From: Bordetella parapertussis
GTDB lineage: Bacteria > Pseudomonadota > Gammaproteobacteria > Burkholderiales > Casimicrobiaceae
NCBI GenBank assembly: GCA_943331295.2
Contig: CALQLA020000050.1
Location: 1-35,191 of the forward strand
Length of the DNA: 35,191 nucleotides
Direction of reading: 5' to 3'
Position 1 is the first letter of the stretch; each line of letters opens with the position of its first letter. Below, in pieces: positions 24,271 through 32,503 of the stretch. The notes beneath the pieces were generated by a model. The model was not told the DNA's origin, ran no database searches, and saw nothing but the letters and a program-made list of their open reading frames with translations. The translations under genes were made by a program, and so were the position numbers.

Positions 24271-24304
24271 CAGCCCGGGTTTCGCGTGCGCTGAACCCGG
24301 GCTG
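24271..24304. repeat. CCCGGGTT hairpin, copy 1 (REP-like)
   Basis: CAGCCCGGGTT and AACCCGGGCTG are exact reverse complements around a 12-base loop. The element lies 12 bases after the secreted protein gene and could also end its transcript. A second copy of the same type is at 26717-26751. Confidence 0.85.
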
Positions 24305-24467
24305 CGCGCGGCACGTCGTCCGCGACGCGCGAATCGGTCAGCCGGGCCCGCTCTCGGGTCCGCCTTCCTCTGGCACCTAGCTGCCGAAGCGGTCGACGCT
24401 CGGCGACGATCAGGCCCACGCCGCACGGCAGCGCGCCGTAGCGCGTCAGCCGGAGCATGAAATCCCC

Positions 24468-24507
24468 TTCGGCACGGTTTCGCCGAACCGTTCCGGCAAC
24501 GTAGAAT
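24468..24507. promoter_or_regulatory. Inverted repeat and possible -10 before the beta-oxidation genes
   Basis: The 321-base gap 24260-24580 has no convincing gene. Besides the CCCGGGTT hairpin it holds TTCGGC-N8-GCCGAA (24468-24487), overlapping CGGTT-N6-AACCG. A TAGAAT at 24502-24507 lies 74 bases before the GTG start. Together they look like an operator over a promoter, as for TetR-type fatty-acid regulators, but the match is only structural. A minus-strand start (MLRLTRYGALPCGVGLIVA, ATG at 24460) may be the beginning of a decayed gene. Confidence 0.3.
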
Positions 24508-24580
24508 AGGGGGTTGCGCGCGCGGGTCCCGTTGCATCGTGCGCCCGCGCGGCAGACGTCCATTGACGCAGGAGCCACGC

Positions 24581-26671
24581 GTGAACAGCACCCACTTTGC
24601 GGCGCACGGCGCCGTCGCCGTCATCACCCTCGACAACCCGCCGATGAACGGGCTCTCGCACGCCGTGCGGGTGCAGATCGTCGACGGCATCAGCGCCGCC
24701 GAAGCCGACCCCGCCATCGGCGCCATCGTGCTCATCGGCTCGGCCAAGGTCTTTTCGAGCGGCGCCGACCTGCGCGAGTTCGGCACCCCGCGGATGATGC
24801 TGGAGCCGACGCTGCGCACGGTCATCACGGTGGTCGAGAGCGCAACCAAGCCGGTGATCGCCGCGATCGGCGGCATCTGCATGGGCGGCGGCCTCGAGCT
24901 CGCCCTCGGCTGCCATTTCCGCATCGTCGCCCCGAAGACCCAGATCGCGCTGCCCGAAGTGAAGCTGGGTCTCCTGCCCGGCGCCGGCGGAACGCAGCGG
25001 CTGCCGCGGCTGATCGGCCTCGAGTTCGCCGCCAACATGATCGTCTCCGGCGAGACGGTGCCGTCGGACCAGTTCCGCGGCACGCCGCTGTTCGACGAGT
25101 TCGTCGACGGCGACCTGCACGCGGGCGCGCTCGGCTTCGCCGGCAAGGTCATCAGCGAGAAGCTCCCGGCGAAGCGCGTGCGCGACCTCAAGGTCCGCCA
25201 CCCGAAGCCGGATGCCTACCTGCTGTGGGTCAAGAACGCCGTCGGCTCGATGTCGAAGAACTATCCGGCGCCGCTGAAGTGCGTCGAGGCGGTCGAGGCG
25301 GCGGTCAAGCTCAAGTTCGAGGACGGGCTGAAGGCCGAGCGCGCCGGCTTCTCGCAACTGTTCGTCAGCGACGAGCACCGCGCGCTGAAGCACGTGTTCT
25401 TCGCCGAGCGCGAGGCGTCCAAGATCGCCGACCTGCCCGCGGACACGCCGGTGCGCCCGGTCAACGCGGTGGGCGTGATCGGCGCGGGCACGATGGGCAC
25501 CGGCATCGCGATCAACTTCCTCAACGCCGGCATCCCGGTGACGATCCTCGAGACCAAGGCCGACGTGCTCGAGCGCGGCGTGGCGGCGGTGCGCAAGGTC
25601 TACGCCGACCGCGTCAAGAAGGGCAAGATGAAGGAGGACAAGGCGCAGGCCGCGGTCGCGCTCTTGAAGCCCACGCTCTCCTACGACGACATGAAGTCCG
25701 TCGACCTCGTCATCGAGGCGGTGTACGAGGACATCGGCGTCAAGGAGGCGGTGTTCAGGCAGCTCGACGCCGTGTGCAAGCCGGGCGCGATCCTCGCCAG
25801 CAACACGTCGACGCTCGACCTCAACGCGATCGCCGCGTTCACCCGGCGGCCGCAGGACGTCGTCGGCGCGCATTTCTTCAGCCCGGCGAACGTTATGAAG
25901 CTGCTCGAAGTCGTCCGCGGCACGGCGACCGCCAAGGACGTGCTGGCGACGATGATGCAACTCGCCAAGAAGATCCGGAAGACCGCCGTCGTCTCCGGCG
26001 TGTGCGACGGTTTCATCGGCAACCGGATGGTCGCCGTCTACATCCGCGAGGCGGTGTTCCTGCTCGAGGAAGGCGCGTCGGTGCAGCAGGTCGACGGCGC
26101 GCTCGAGGCCTTCGGCATGGCGATGGGCATCTTCAAGATGGGCGATCTCGCCGGCGGCGACATCAGCTGGGCGATCAGGAAGCGCCGCTACGCCCAGGAC
26201 CCGGGGATGCGGAAGTACGTGATCGCCGACCGCCTGGCCGAGATGGGCCGCTTCGGGCAGAAGACCGGCGCGGGGTTCTACCGCTACGAGCCCGGCCGCC
26301 GCGATGCGCTGCGCGATCCGGTCGTCGACGGGGTGATCGACGCCTACCGCAAGGAAGCCGGGATCACGCCGCGCAAGATCGCCGACGAGGAGATCGTCCA
26401 GCGCTGCATCTACGCGCTGATCAACGAGGGCGCGCGGATCCTCGAGGAGGGCATCGCGCAGCGCGCGTCCGACATCGACATGGTCTACCTCATGGGCTAC
26501 GGTTTTCCGCCGTTCCGCGGCGGCCCGATGCTCTACGCCGACACGGTGAGCCTCATCAACGTCGCGCGGACGATGCAGCGCTTCGCGCGCGATCCTCGCC
26601 TCGACCAGGCGTTCTGGCAGCCCGCGCCGCTGCTCGCGCGGCTCGCCGCCGAGGGCAAGACGTTCAATTGA
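24581..26671 (+). CDS. Fused enoyl-CoA hydratase / 3-hydroxyacyl-CoA dehydrogenase
   Basis: This 696-residue bifunctional beta-oxidation enzyme starts with a crotonase domain. It has SSGADLREF, IGGICMGGGLELALGCHFRI with the first catalytic Glu, and IALPEVKLGLLPGAGGTQRLPR with the second. The NAD-binding domain starts with VIGAGTMGTGIAINFLNAG (about residue 305) and has the dehydrogenase signature VGAHFFSPANVMKLLEVVRG, then a C-terminal dimer region (GFIGNRMVAVYIREA, YGFPPFRGGPMLYAD). It hydrates enoyl-CoA and oxidises the 3-hydroxyacyl-CoA to 3-ketoacyl-CoA. The start is GTG 24581, with GGAG 6 bases upstream. The thiolase gene follows after 146 bases with a REP-like hairpin between. Confidence 0.95.
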   Translation: MNSTHFAAHGAVAVITLDNPPMNGLSHAVRVQIVDGISAAEADPAIGAIVLIGSAKVFSSGADLREFGTPRMMLEPTLRTVITVVESATKPVIAAIGGICMGGGLELALGCHFRIVAPKTQIALPEVKLGLLPGAGGTQRLPRLIGLEFAANMIVSGETVPSDQFRGTPLFDEFVDGDLHAGALGFAGKVISEKLPAKRVRDLKVRHPKPDAYLLWVKNAVGSMSKNYPAPLKCVEAVEAAVKLKFEDGLKAERAGFSQLFVSDEHRALKHVFFAEREASKIADLPADTPVRPVNAVGVIGAGTMGTGIAINFLNAGIPVTILETKADVLERGVAAVRKVYADRVKKGKMKEDKAQAAVALLKPTLSYDDMKSVDLVIEAVYEDIGVKEAVFRQLDAVCKPGAILASNTSTLDLNAIAAFTRRPQDVVGAHFFSPANVMKLLEVVRGTATAKDVLATMMQLAKKIRKTAVVSGVCDGFIGNRMVAVYIREAVFLLEEGASVQQVDGALEAFGMAMGIFKMGDLAGGDISWAIRKRRYAQDPGMRKYVIADRLAEMGRFGQKTGAGFYRYEPGRRDALRDPVVDGVIDAYRKEAGITPRKIADEEIVQRCIYALINEGARILEEGIAQRASDIDMVYLMGYGFPPFRGGPMLYADTVSLINVARTMQRFARDPRLDQAFWQPAPLLARLAAEGKTFN

Positions 26672-26716
26672 GCAACGTGCCGCGTGCCCGCCGATGCCGA
26701 GGGATGCAATGGCCGC

Positions 26717-26751
26717 GTAGCCCGGGTTGAGCGGAGCGAAACCCGGGCTAC
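26717..26751. repeat. CCCGGGTT hairpin, copy 2 (REP-like)
   Basis: GTAGCCCGGGTT and AACCCGGGCTAC are exact reverse complements around GAGCGGAGCGA. This is a well-known dispersed hairpin type in beta- and gammaproteobacteria. It shares the CCCGGGTT core with 24271-24304. It sits between the two beta-oxidation genes and may reduce read-through. Confidence 0.9.
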
Positions 26752-26817
26752 GGAAGTCGAAGCCCTGACGCAGACCGCGGCGGGCCCATCACCGGCCCGC
26801 CACAGAAGGAGATTCAA

Positions 26818-27996
26818 ATGGCTGATGCAGTGATCGTTTCCACCGCGCGCACCGGGCTCGCCAAGTCGTGGCGAGGCGCCTTCAACATGACGCACGGCGC
26901 CACGCTGGGCGGCCACGCGATCGCCGCCGCGGTCGCGCGCGCCGGCGTCGACCCGGCCGAGATCGAGGACGTGCTGATGGGCTGCACGCTGCCCGAGGGC
27001 GCCACCGGCAGCAACATCGCGCGACAGGCCGCGCTGCGCGCCGGGCTGCCGGTGTCCACGGCGGGCGCCACCGTGAACCGCTTCTGCTCCTCCGGCCTGC
27101 AGACGATCGCCATGGCCGCGCAGCGCGTCATCGTCGACCGGGTGCCGGTGATGGTCGCGGGCGGCGTCGAGTCGATCTCCTGCGTGCAGGCGACGCTCAA
27201 CATGAACTACATCACCGACGAGTGGCTGGGGAAGAACAAGCCGGAGATCTACCTCAACATGCTGCAGACGGCCGAGATCGTCGCCAAGCGCTACGGCATC
27301 CCGAAGGAGGCGCAGGACGAATACGGCGTGCAGAGCCAGCAGCGCGCCGCGGCCGCGCGCGCCGCGGGCCGCTTCGACGCCGAGATCGTGCCGATGACGG
27401 TGACCGCGGGCGTGCCCGACAAGGCGACCGGCGCGATGCTGTCGAAGGAAGTGACGATCGTCGACGACGAGGGCATCCGCCCCGACACCACGCTCGAAGC
27501 GGTCGCGAAGCTCCGCTCGGCCGTGCCCGGCGGCGTGGTGACCGCCGGCAACGCGAGCCAGTTCTCCGACGGCGCGTCGGCCTGCGTGGTGATGGACGCG
27601 AAGCTCGCGGAGCAGCGCGGCCTGGCCCCGCTCGGCATCTTCCGCGGCTTTGCCGTCGCCGGCTGCGAGCCCGACGAGATGGGGATCGGCCCCGTGTTCG
27701 CGATCCCGCGGCTGCTGCAGCGCGCGGGGCTCAAGATCGACGACATCGGGCTCTGGGAACTCAACGAGGCGTTCGCCGTGCAGGTGATCTACTGCCGCGA
27801 CAAGCTGGGCATCCCGAACGACCGCCTCAACGTCGACGGCGGCGCCATCGCCGTGGGGCACCCCTACGGCGTGTCGGGCGCGCGGCTCACGGGTCATGCG
27901 CTGATCGAAGGCAAGCGCCGCGGCGTCAAGTACGTCGTGGTCTCGATGTGCGTCGGCGGAGGGATGGGCGCCGCGGGGCTGTTCGAGGTCGCCTGA
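26818..27996 (+). CDS. Acetyl-CoA acyltransferase (thiolase)
   Basis: This 392-residue thiolase has the acyl-accepting Cys90 (NRFCSSGLQ), His348 ([16 protein letters not shown]) and Cys378 ([15 protein letters not shown]), essentially the same positions as in the Zoogloea enzyme. It splits 3-ketoacyl-CoA with CoA to yield acetyl-CoA, completing the cycle begun by the fused enzyme upstream; the biosynthetic reverse is also possible. A strong AGAAGGAG precedes ATG 26818. Chain-length preference cannot be told. Confidence 0.95.
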   Translation: MADAVIVSTARTGLAKSWRGAFNMTHGATLGGHAIAAAVARAGVDPAEIEDVLMGCTLPEGATGSNIARQAALRAGLPVSTAGATVNRFCSSGLQTIAMAAQRVIVDRVPVMVAGGVESISCVQATLNMNYITDEWLGKNKPEIYLNMLQTAEIVAKRYGIPKEAQDEYGVQSQQRAAAARAAGRFDAEIVPMTVTAGVPDKATGAMLSKEVTIVDDEGIRPDTTLEAVAKLRSAVPGGVVTAGNASQFSDGASACVVMDAKLAEQRGLAPLGIFRGFAVAGCEPDEMGIGPVFAIPRLLQRAGLKIDDIGLWELNEAFAVQVIYCRDKLGIPNDRLNVDGGAIAVGHPYGVSGARLTGHALIEGKRRGVKYVVVSMCVGGGMGAAGLFEVA

Positions 27997-28133
27997 CAAG
28001 TGTGACCTGACCCTGCCTCGATTTGACGCACCAGATTGGACCGTGCGTTCAAGGCCATCCTAGACCGACACCGGCCGCTTGATCACTACCGCCGAGGCCC
28101 GCGGCCGGACCGCCGATTCGGCCATCGTCGGCC

Positions 28134-28193
28134 GACTGCCCGTATTTCCAGGGGTGCGCTCATGACTGCCCGCATTCCTACGGGTGCGCTCAT
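28134..28193. repeat. Imperfect 30-bp tandem duplication upstream of the sugar transferase gene
   Basis: The segment from 28134 to 28163 (starts GACTGCCCGTATTTCC) and that from 28164 to 28193 (starts GACTGCCCGCATTCCT) match at about 26 of 30 positions, and both end in GGGTGCGCTCAT. The gap 27997-28284 has otherwise no gene I can support. The stretch right after the thiolase stop (AAGTGTGACCTGACCCTG) looks like the end of a degraded mobile or repeat element. Confidence 0.75.
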
Positions 28194-28284
28194 TCGACTC
28201 CGGTGTAACCATCAGACCTCAAGTTGTTGCGATTTGCGCTCCAGCACTCGCGGCAGCATGTCGGCACTTTCGACCAAGGATCTG

Positions 28285-29364
28285 ATGTTCCAGGAATGGT
28301 GGCCCGTTGGTCTTGCCGCGATCAGCGCGGCCTTGCTGATGCCCTTGGCGATTCGCGCGCGCACGATCGGCCGGGACTTGGTGGACGGCGTGCAGCGGCT
28401 GCACCAGGCGCCGACGTCCCGGCTTGGCGGCTGCTACGTCTTCATCGCCTACCTCATCGCCCTGGTCGCCGGCTCGTACTTCGACCAGCGCGTGCTGGAA
28501 CGCGCGATCCCGCTGCTGCTCTGCTCGCTCCCCGTCGTCCTGCTGGGCGCCTGGGAGGACATCACCGGGAAAGTCCGTCCGCGCTACCGTCTCGCCGGCG
28601 CGCTGGGGTCGGCAATGCTCGCCACCTGGTATGCCGGCGGCATCGTCACCCGGCTGGACCTGCCGATCGTCGACGGCTGGCTCGCTTACGCGGGCTTCAT
28701 GCTGCCGCTGACCTGGTTCATGACGGCGGGCGCCTGCAACGCCGTTAACCTTATCGATGGCACGCACGGCCTGGCCGGTGGCACCACGCAGATGATGTTC
28801 GCGGGCCTCGCGATTGCCGCGGCGCTGGCTGGCGACCTTTCGGTCGCCGCGCAGTCGCTGGTGCTGATGGGCGCGATCTTCGGTTTCCTGATCTGGAACT
28901 ACCCCCACGGCAAGGTCTTCCTCGGTGATGCCGGCGCGTACTTCCTCGGCTTCATGTACGCGGAGCTGTCGATGCAGCTCATCGCCCGCAATGCGTCGAT
29001 CTCGGCGTGGTTCGTCATTGCGCTCGCGGCGTATCCGATCGTCGAGACCGCGTACTCGATCTATCGGCGCAAGGTGCTGCGCGTGCCGTCGATGGCGGCC
29101 GATGCGGCGCACCTGCACTCGTTGGTCTTCCGCCGGCTGGCGCGGGCGGAGGGTGTGGCGCACGATGGTCCGGCCATCAACCGCACCAACGCGCGCGTCG
29201 CGCTGTCGTTGTGGCTGCACGCCGCGATCTGCCTGGTCGCTGCGGTGCTGCTCCGCGGCAGCGCGACGGCGCTGATCGGCTTCACGCTGTGCTACGCGGG
29301 CTTCTACGTTGCCTGCTATCGGCGGGTCGCCCACTTCGACGTCAAGCCCGCAGCGAATCTATAG
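28285..29364 (+). CDS. MraY/WecA-type undecaprenyl-phosphate sugar-1-phosphate transferase
   Basis: This 359-residue integral membrane protein has about ten spans and the motifs of glycosyltransferase family 4: an N-terminal DGVQRLHQAPTSRLGG, the metal- and substrate-binding CNAVNLIDGTHGLAGG (Asn152), FLGDAGAYFLGF (Asp215) and the loop ADAAHLHSLVFRRL. It attaches a sugar phosphate to undecaprenyl phosphate, the first step of O-antigen, capsule or related glycan synthesis. It resembles WecA-like proteins more than MraY by the HLHS loop. ATG 28285 is chosen because AAGGA lies 4 bases upstream; ATG 28258 is an alternative. No other glycan genes are in the window. Confidence 0.9.
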   Translation: MFQEWWPVGLAAISAALLMPLAIRARTIGRDLVDGVQRLHQAPTSRLGGCYVFIAYLIALVAGSYFDQRVLERAIPLLLCSLPVVLLGAWEDITGKVRPRYRLAGALGSAMLATWYAGGIVTRLDLPIVDGWLAYAGFMLPLTWFMTAGACNAVNLIDGTHGLAGGTTQMMFAGLAIAAALAGDLSVAAQSLVLMGAIFGFLIWNYPHGKVFLGDAGAYFLGFMYAELSMQLIARNASISAWFVIALAAYPIVETAYSIYRRKVLRVPSMAADAAHLHSLVFRRLARAEGVAHDGPAINRTNARVALSLWLHAAICLVAAVLLRGSATALIGFTLCYAGFYVACYRRVAHFDVKPAANL

Positions 29365-29555
29365 TTTAGGTTTTATTTGGCGGCCGTCGGCCATCAAACC
29401 CTAGTACAATTGTCAGGAGGCAAGAGGGCTCACGTAGGAGGAGTCCAAATTTTTGCGGGGTTCGCGTAAATGCATCAAATTTCCAAGATGAGTCGTCTTT
29501 GCCGTCAGGTGGCACCGATGAACGGGGAAGGCCGAATCGGCCTGCTGGGGCCGAC
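29365..29555 (+). promoter_or_regulatory. Leader region of the candidate RiPP cluster
   Basis: This 191-base gap is AT-richer than its surroundings. TACAAT (29405-29410) is a fair -10 element, though no good -35 is visible. Two purine-rich ribosome-like sites follow (CAGGAGG at 29414-29420 and TAGGAGGAG near 29436) with no ATG at useful spacing. A 29-codon frame (ATG 29470, MHQISKMSRLCRQVAPMNGE and on) ends in TGA that overlaps the PqqD-like start in ATGA at 29556-29559. It could be a coupling leader, but has no ribosome site. A small hairpin GGCCG-AAT-CGGCC lies just before the end. Confidence 0.35.
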
Positions 29556-29891
29556 ATGACCTCTTTCCCCAATGACCATTGGCACGCGTCGGGCCGCTTC
29601 GCCAAGCGCGGAGAGTTCGTGCTCCGCGAGATCGCGGGGGAGACGATCGTGGTGCCGATCCGCAGCCGCACCGGCGATCTCGACGCGATCTACGTCCTGG
29701 ATGCCGTAGGCACGCTCATCTGGCGCGGGCTCGACAGCCACCCCACGGTCGACCAGCTGGTCGACCGGGTCTGCACCAAGTTCGACGTGGAGCGCGACGT
29801 GGCCGTGCACGACACCCTCGAGTTCCTGGCTTCGCTGCAGGGCGAGGGCCTGGTCGAGTCCAAGGCGTCGCCCGATACTCAAGGAACCTAG
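29556..29891 (+). CDS. PqqD-like peptide-binding (RiPP recognition element) protein
   Basis: This 111-residue protein follows the PqqD pattern: a beta-rich N-terminal half (FVLREIAGETIVVPIRSR, DAIYVLDAVGTLIWRGLD) and a helical winged-helix half (TVDQLVDRVCTKFDVERDVAVHDTLEFLASLQGEGLVE). PqqD-type domains bind leader peptides and present them to radical SAM enzymes. The next gene is one, with its start one base after this stop. The frame is open to TTG 29499, but ATG 29556 fits the family length; GGGG lies 5 bases upstream. Confidence 0.88.
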   Translation: MTSFPNDHWHASGRFAKRGEFVLREIAGETIVVPIRSRTGDLDAIYVLDAVGTLIWRGLDSHPTVDQLVDRVCTKFDVERDVAVHDTLEFLASLQGEGLVESKASPDTQGT

Positions 29892-29892
29892 C

Positions 29893-31206
29893 ATGCCACC
29901 ACGCGACCAGGGGCCCGGCGTCCCGGAGCATCTCAGCTACCTCGACTTCAGCGCCGAGCTGCACGACAAGATGCTGCGCCAGCGCGTTGCCTCCACCGCC
30001 AGCATCGAGGTGACGCACCGCTGCCCGCTCGAGTGCGTGCACTGCTACAACAACCTGCCGATGGGCGACATGGCCGCCCGTCGCGCCGAGCTCACCGTCG
30101 AGGAACACTGCCGCGTGCTCGACGAGATGGCCGCCGCCGGCACGCTGTGGCTGCTCTTCACCGGTGGCGAGATCTTCGCCCGCCACGATTTCCTCGACAT
30201 TTACGACTACGCGAAGAGGAAGGGCTTCATCATCACCCTCTTCACCAACGGCACGCTGATCACGCCGCGGATTGCCGACCACCTGGCCGAGTGGCGCCCG
30301 TTCGCGATCGAGATCACGCTCTACGGCGCCACGAAGGCAACCTACGAGGCGCTCACCGGCGTGCCCGGCTCGTACGAGCGCTGCCTGCGCGGCATCCGGC
30401 TGCTGCAGGAGCGCGGCCTGCCGCTGGCGCTCAAGACCGTCGCGATCTCGGTCAACAAGCACGAGATCGGCGCGATGCACGCGCTGGCCGACGAGCTGGG
30501 CGTGCACTTCAAGTTCGACGCGATGATGACCCCGCGGATCGACTGCTCGCGCAGCCCGCTCGCCGTGCGGCTGCAGCCGTGGGAGGTCGTCAAGATGGAC
30601 CTCGAGGACCCGCGCCGGGTCGCCGAGTGGCGGTATCTCGGGGGGCGCCTCCTCGACGAGCCGATGGACACCGGCGACGTCTACACCTGCGGCGGCGGCA
30701 TCAACGCCTTCGCCGTCGACCCCGAAGGCAAGATGAGCATCTGCATCCTCTCGCACCAGGACACCTACGACCTGCGCCAGGGCGGCTTCAGCGAAGGGTG
30801 GAACGGGTTCCTGCGCGACGTGCGCAGCCGCAAGATCACGCGTGTCACCAAGTGCACGCAGTGCCGGATCAAGGACATGTGCGGGATGTGCGCGGCGAAC
30901 GCCGAGCTCGAGAACGCCGATCCCGAGGCGCCGGTCGACTTCCTGTGCCACGTCGCGCACCTGCGGGCGCTGGCGATGGACATCCCGGTGCCGCCGCACG
31001 GCGACTGCGAGTACTGCGCGGGGGGCTCGGCGCATCCGACGCTGCTCGCATCGGCGGCGAGCCTGCGCGAGCGGCAGGGCGAGCGCTGGGTGGGCGAGCG
31101 CCCAACCGGCAAGCTCATTCCGATCGCGGTGGCGGAAAGCGCTCCCGCGAGCGGGTGCCGCACCTGCGGCTCTTCCGGTGGCGGGTGCTCGCCATCCACG
31201 CCATAG
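29893..31206 (+). CDS. Radical SAM/SPASM peptide-maturation enzyme
   Basis: This 437-residue protein has the radical SAM cluster motif CPLECVHC (Cys44, Cys48, Cys51). It continues with LLFTGGEIFARHDFLDIY and ITLYGATKATYEALTGVPGS, typical of the PqqE/sactionine-enzyme branch. The SPASM domain binds auxiliary clusters: Cys266 (YTCGGGINAFAV), Cys284 (SICILS), then CTQCRIKDMCGMC (Cys321, 324, 330, 333) and Cys352. Beyond it the tail carries two more cysteine groups, GDCEYC (372, 375) and GCRTCGSSGGGC (422, 425, 432). Such enzymes make thioether, C-C or epimer changes in a peptide. Context (PqqD-like before, Cys-rich peptide after) makes a peptide substrate nearly certain. AAGGA lies 8 bases before ATG 29893. 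Confidence 0.93.
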   Translation: MPPRDQGPGVPEHLSYLDFSAELHDKMLRQRVASTASIEVTHRCPLECVHCYNNLPMGDMAARRAELTVEEHCRVLDEMAAAGTLWLLFTGGEIFARHDFLDIYDYAKRKGFIITLFTNGTLITPRIADHLAEWRPFAIEITLYGATKATYEALTGVPGSYERCLRGIRLLQERGLPLALKTVAISVNKHEIGAMHALADELGVHFKFDAMMTPRIDCSRSPLAVRLQPWEVVKMDLEDPRRVAEWRYLGGRLLDEPMDTGDVYTCGGGINAFAVDPEGKMSICILSHQDTYDLRQGGFSEGWNGFLRDVRSRKITRVTKCTQCRIKDMCGMCAANAELENADPEAPVDFLCHVAHLRALAMDIPVPPHGDCEYCAGGSAHPTLLASAASLRERQGERWVGERPTGKLIPIAVAESAPASGCRTCGSSGGGCSPSTP

Positions 31207-31237
31207 TCGCGCCATACCGTTTGCCGAGGACGATGCA

Positions 31238-31429
31238 TTGAGCCACGAAATCCAATCCGCCGGGCAGAGCGCTCCGCGCGAGCCCTACTGCAAGCCGGTG
31301 TTGAAGCTCGTCCCGCTGCGCGCGGACGAGGCGGTGCTGGGCGCGTGCAAGAGCACGGCCACGGGGCAGGGGCCGGGCCACGCCTCCTGCAAGTATTCCG
31401 GCGCCAGCTGCAGCACCATCGGCTCCTGA
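31238..31429 (+). CDS. Putative four-cysteine RiPP precursor peptide
   Basis: This short gene encodes 63 residues starting at TTG 31238, with GAGGA 7 bases upstream; the nearby ATG 31234 is in another frame and closes at once. The peptide begins SHEIQSAGQSAPREPYCKPV and runs through LKLVPLRADEAVLGACKSTA to a Gly/Ser/Cys-rich end (TGQGPGHASCKYSGASCSTI, then GS). Cysteines are at 18, 37, 51 and 58. The N-terminal half is leader-like (hydrophobic plus acidic), the rest core-like. It lies directly after the radical SAM gene and before the kinase-like gene, the usual place for the substrate. Modification type cannot be read; Cys-to-X thioether crosslinks are one option. It could instead be a small iron-sulfur or metal-binding protein, but placement argues for a precursor. 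Confidence 0.72.
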   Translation: MSHEIQSAGQSAPREPYCKPVLKLVPLRADEAVLGACKSTATGQGPGHASCKYSGASCSTIGS

Positions 31430-31461
31430 CGCGCACGCCGTGTGATCGAACTTCCGCCACG

Positions 31462-32358
31462 ATGCCCGATTCCGCCGCCGCCGCCGCCACCGTCGACCTG
31501 CGCATTGGCGACATCGGGATCGCGCTCGCCGCCGCCGACCCGGCGATGACGATCCGCGTCCCGACCGCGAGCGAGCCTTTTCGCGCCGCCGGCGGCGTGC
31601 CGGAGGCCGAGCTGACGGCCGCCTGGGCCGACCTCAGCGGGCCGCCCGCAGGCGAGCTGCTGTTCGACTCCGAGCGCCTGTGGCAGCTGTACCGCCAGGG
31701 CAACGAGTATGCGTTCCGCTTCACCTCGCCCACGTTCGGCGTGCACGCCTTCAAGGAAGCGCGGTTCAACGACGACTTCACCCGGGGCCAGGTCCTGCTG
31801 CACCACGCCTACCACGACCGCGACGCCGCGGCCACGCCGCTCGAGTACCCGCTCGACGAGCTGCTGTTCACCAACCTCCTCGCCCGCGGCCGCGGCGTCG
31901 AGGTGCACGCGCTGGGGCTGCGCGATGCCGACGGCCGCGGCTACCTGTTCCTCGGGCACTCGGGCGCGGGCAAGACGACGTCGGCGCGGCTGTGGGGGCA
32001 GCACGAGGGCGTGCTGATCCTCTCCGACGACCGGATCATCCTGCGGCTGATCGACGGCAAGGTGTGGATGTACGGCACGCCCTGGCACGGCGAGGCCGAG
32101 CTGGCCGCCGCCTGCCGGACCGAGCTGCATCGGATCCTGGTGCTGGGGCGCGGCGCCAAGAACGAGCTGCTGCCGCTGGCGCCGACGCGGGTCGTGTCCG
32201 AACTGTTCACCCGCGCCTTCGTGCCGTTCTATCACGGCGGGGCGCTCGGTTACACGCTCGGATTCCTGCAGCAGGTTGCGGATGCGGTGCCGTGCGCGGA
32301 GTTGCGGTTTGTGCCGGATGGGCGGGTGGTGGATTTTGTGCGGCGCTGTGCCGTTTGA
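31462..32358 (+). CDS. HPr-kinase-like phosphotransferase of the RiPP cluster
   Basis: This 298-residue protein has a C-terminal HprK-type kinase core: GRGVEVHALGLRDADGRGYL, the P-loop GHSGAGKTTSARLW (residues 165-178), and ILSDDRIILRLIDGKVWMYGTPWHGE with the acidic pair expected after the P-loop. The N-terminal 130 residues (PAGELLFDSERLWQLYRQGN, YAFRFTSPTFGVHAF) are a domain seen in HprK-like proteins that sit beside PqqD and radical SAM genes. True HPr kinase acts on the sugar transport carrier; these relatives are thought to phosphorylate peptides or sugars. ATG 31462 has no clear ribosome site, so translation may be coupled to the peptide gene 32 bases upstream. Confidence 0.83.
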   Translation: MPDSAAAAATVDLRIGDIGIALAAADPAMTIRVPTASEPFRAAGGVPEAELTAAWADLSGPPAGELLFDSERLWQLYRQGNEYAFRFTSPTFGVHAFKEARFNDDFTRGQVLLHHAYHDRDAAATPLEYPLDELLFTNLLARGRGVEVHALGLRDADGRGYLFLGHSGAGKTTSARLWGQHEGVLILSDDRIILRLIDGKVWMYGTPWHGEAELAAACRTELHRILVLGRGAKNELLPLAPTRVVSELFTRAFVPFYHGGALGYTLGFLQQVADAVPCAELRFVPDGRVVDFVRRCAV

Positions 32359-32370
32359 ATGCCTGAAGGC

Positions 32371-32389
32371 GCTGCCCGTTGCGGGCGGC
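32371..32389 (+). terminator. Hairpin after the kinase-like gene
   Basis: GCTGCCCG and CGGGCGGC pair over 8 bases (one T-G pair) with loop TTG, 12 bases after the stop. No T-run follows. It may mark the end of the RiPP transcript. The gap 32390-32503 has no other feature except a purine-rich site before the next ATG. Confidence 0.4.
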
Positions 32390-32503
32390 CATTGACCGGG
32401 ACACGGGCCGGCGCGAAATAGGCTTGCCCGAATGGAACGAATGAGTGGGGCCGACGGGCCCGTGCCGCATGCGCGGCGAGGTGCAGGAATTGGGGGTAGG
32501 CAC

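Noticed and set aside
24295..24578. Minus-strand gene starting MLRLTRYGALPCGV
   Set aside because: The first 20 codons look plausible, but the frame soon becomes Arg-rich and runs through the CCCGGGTT hairpin into the opposite strand of the secreted protein gene. At best it is a remnant.
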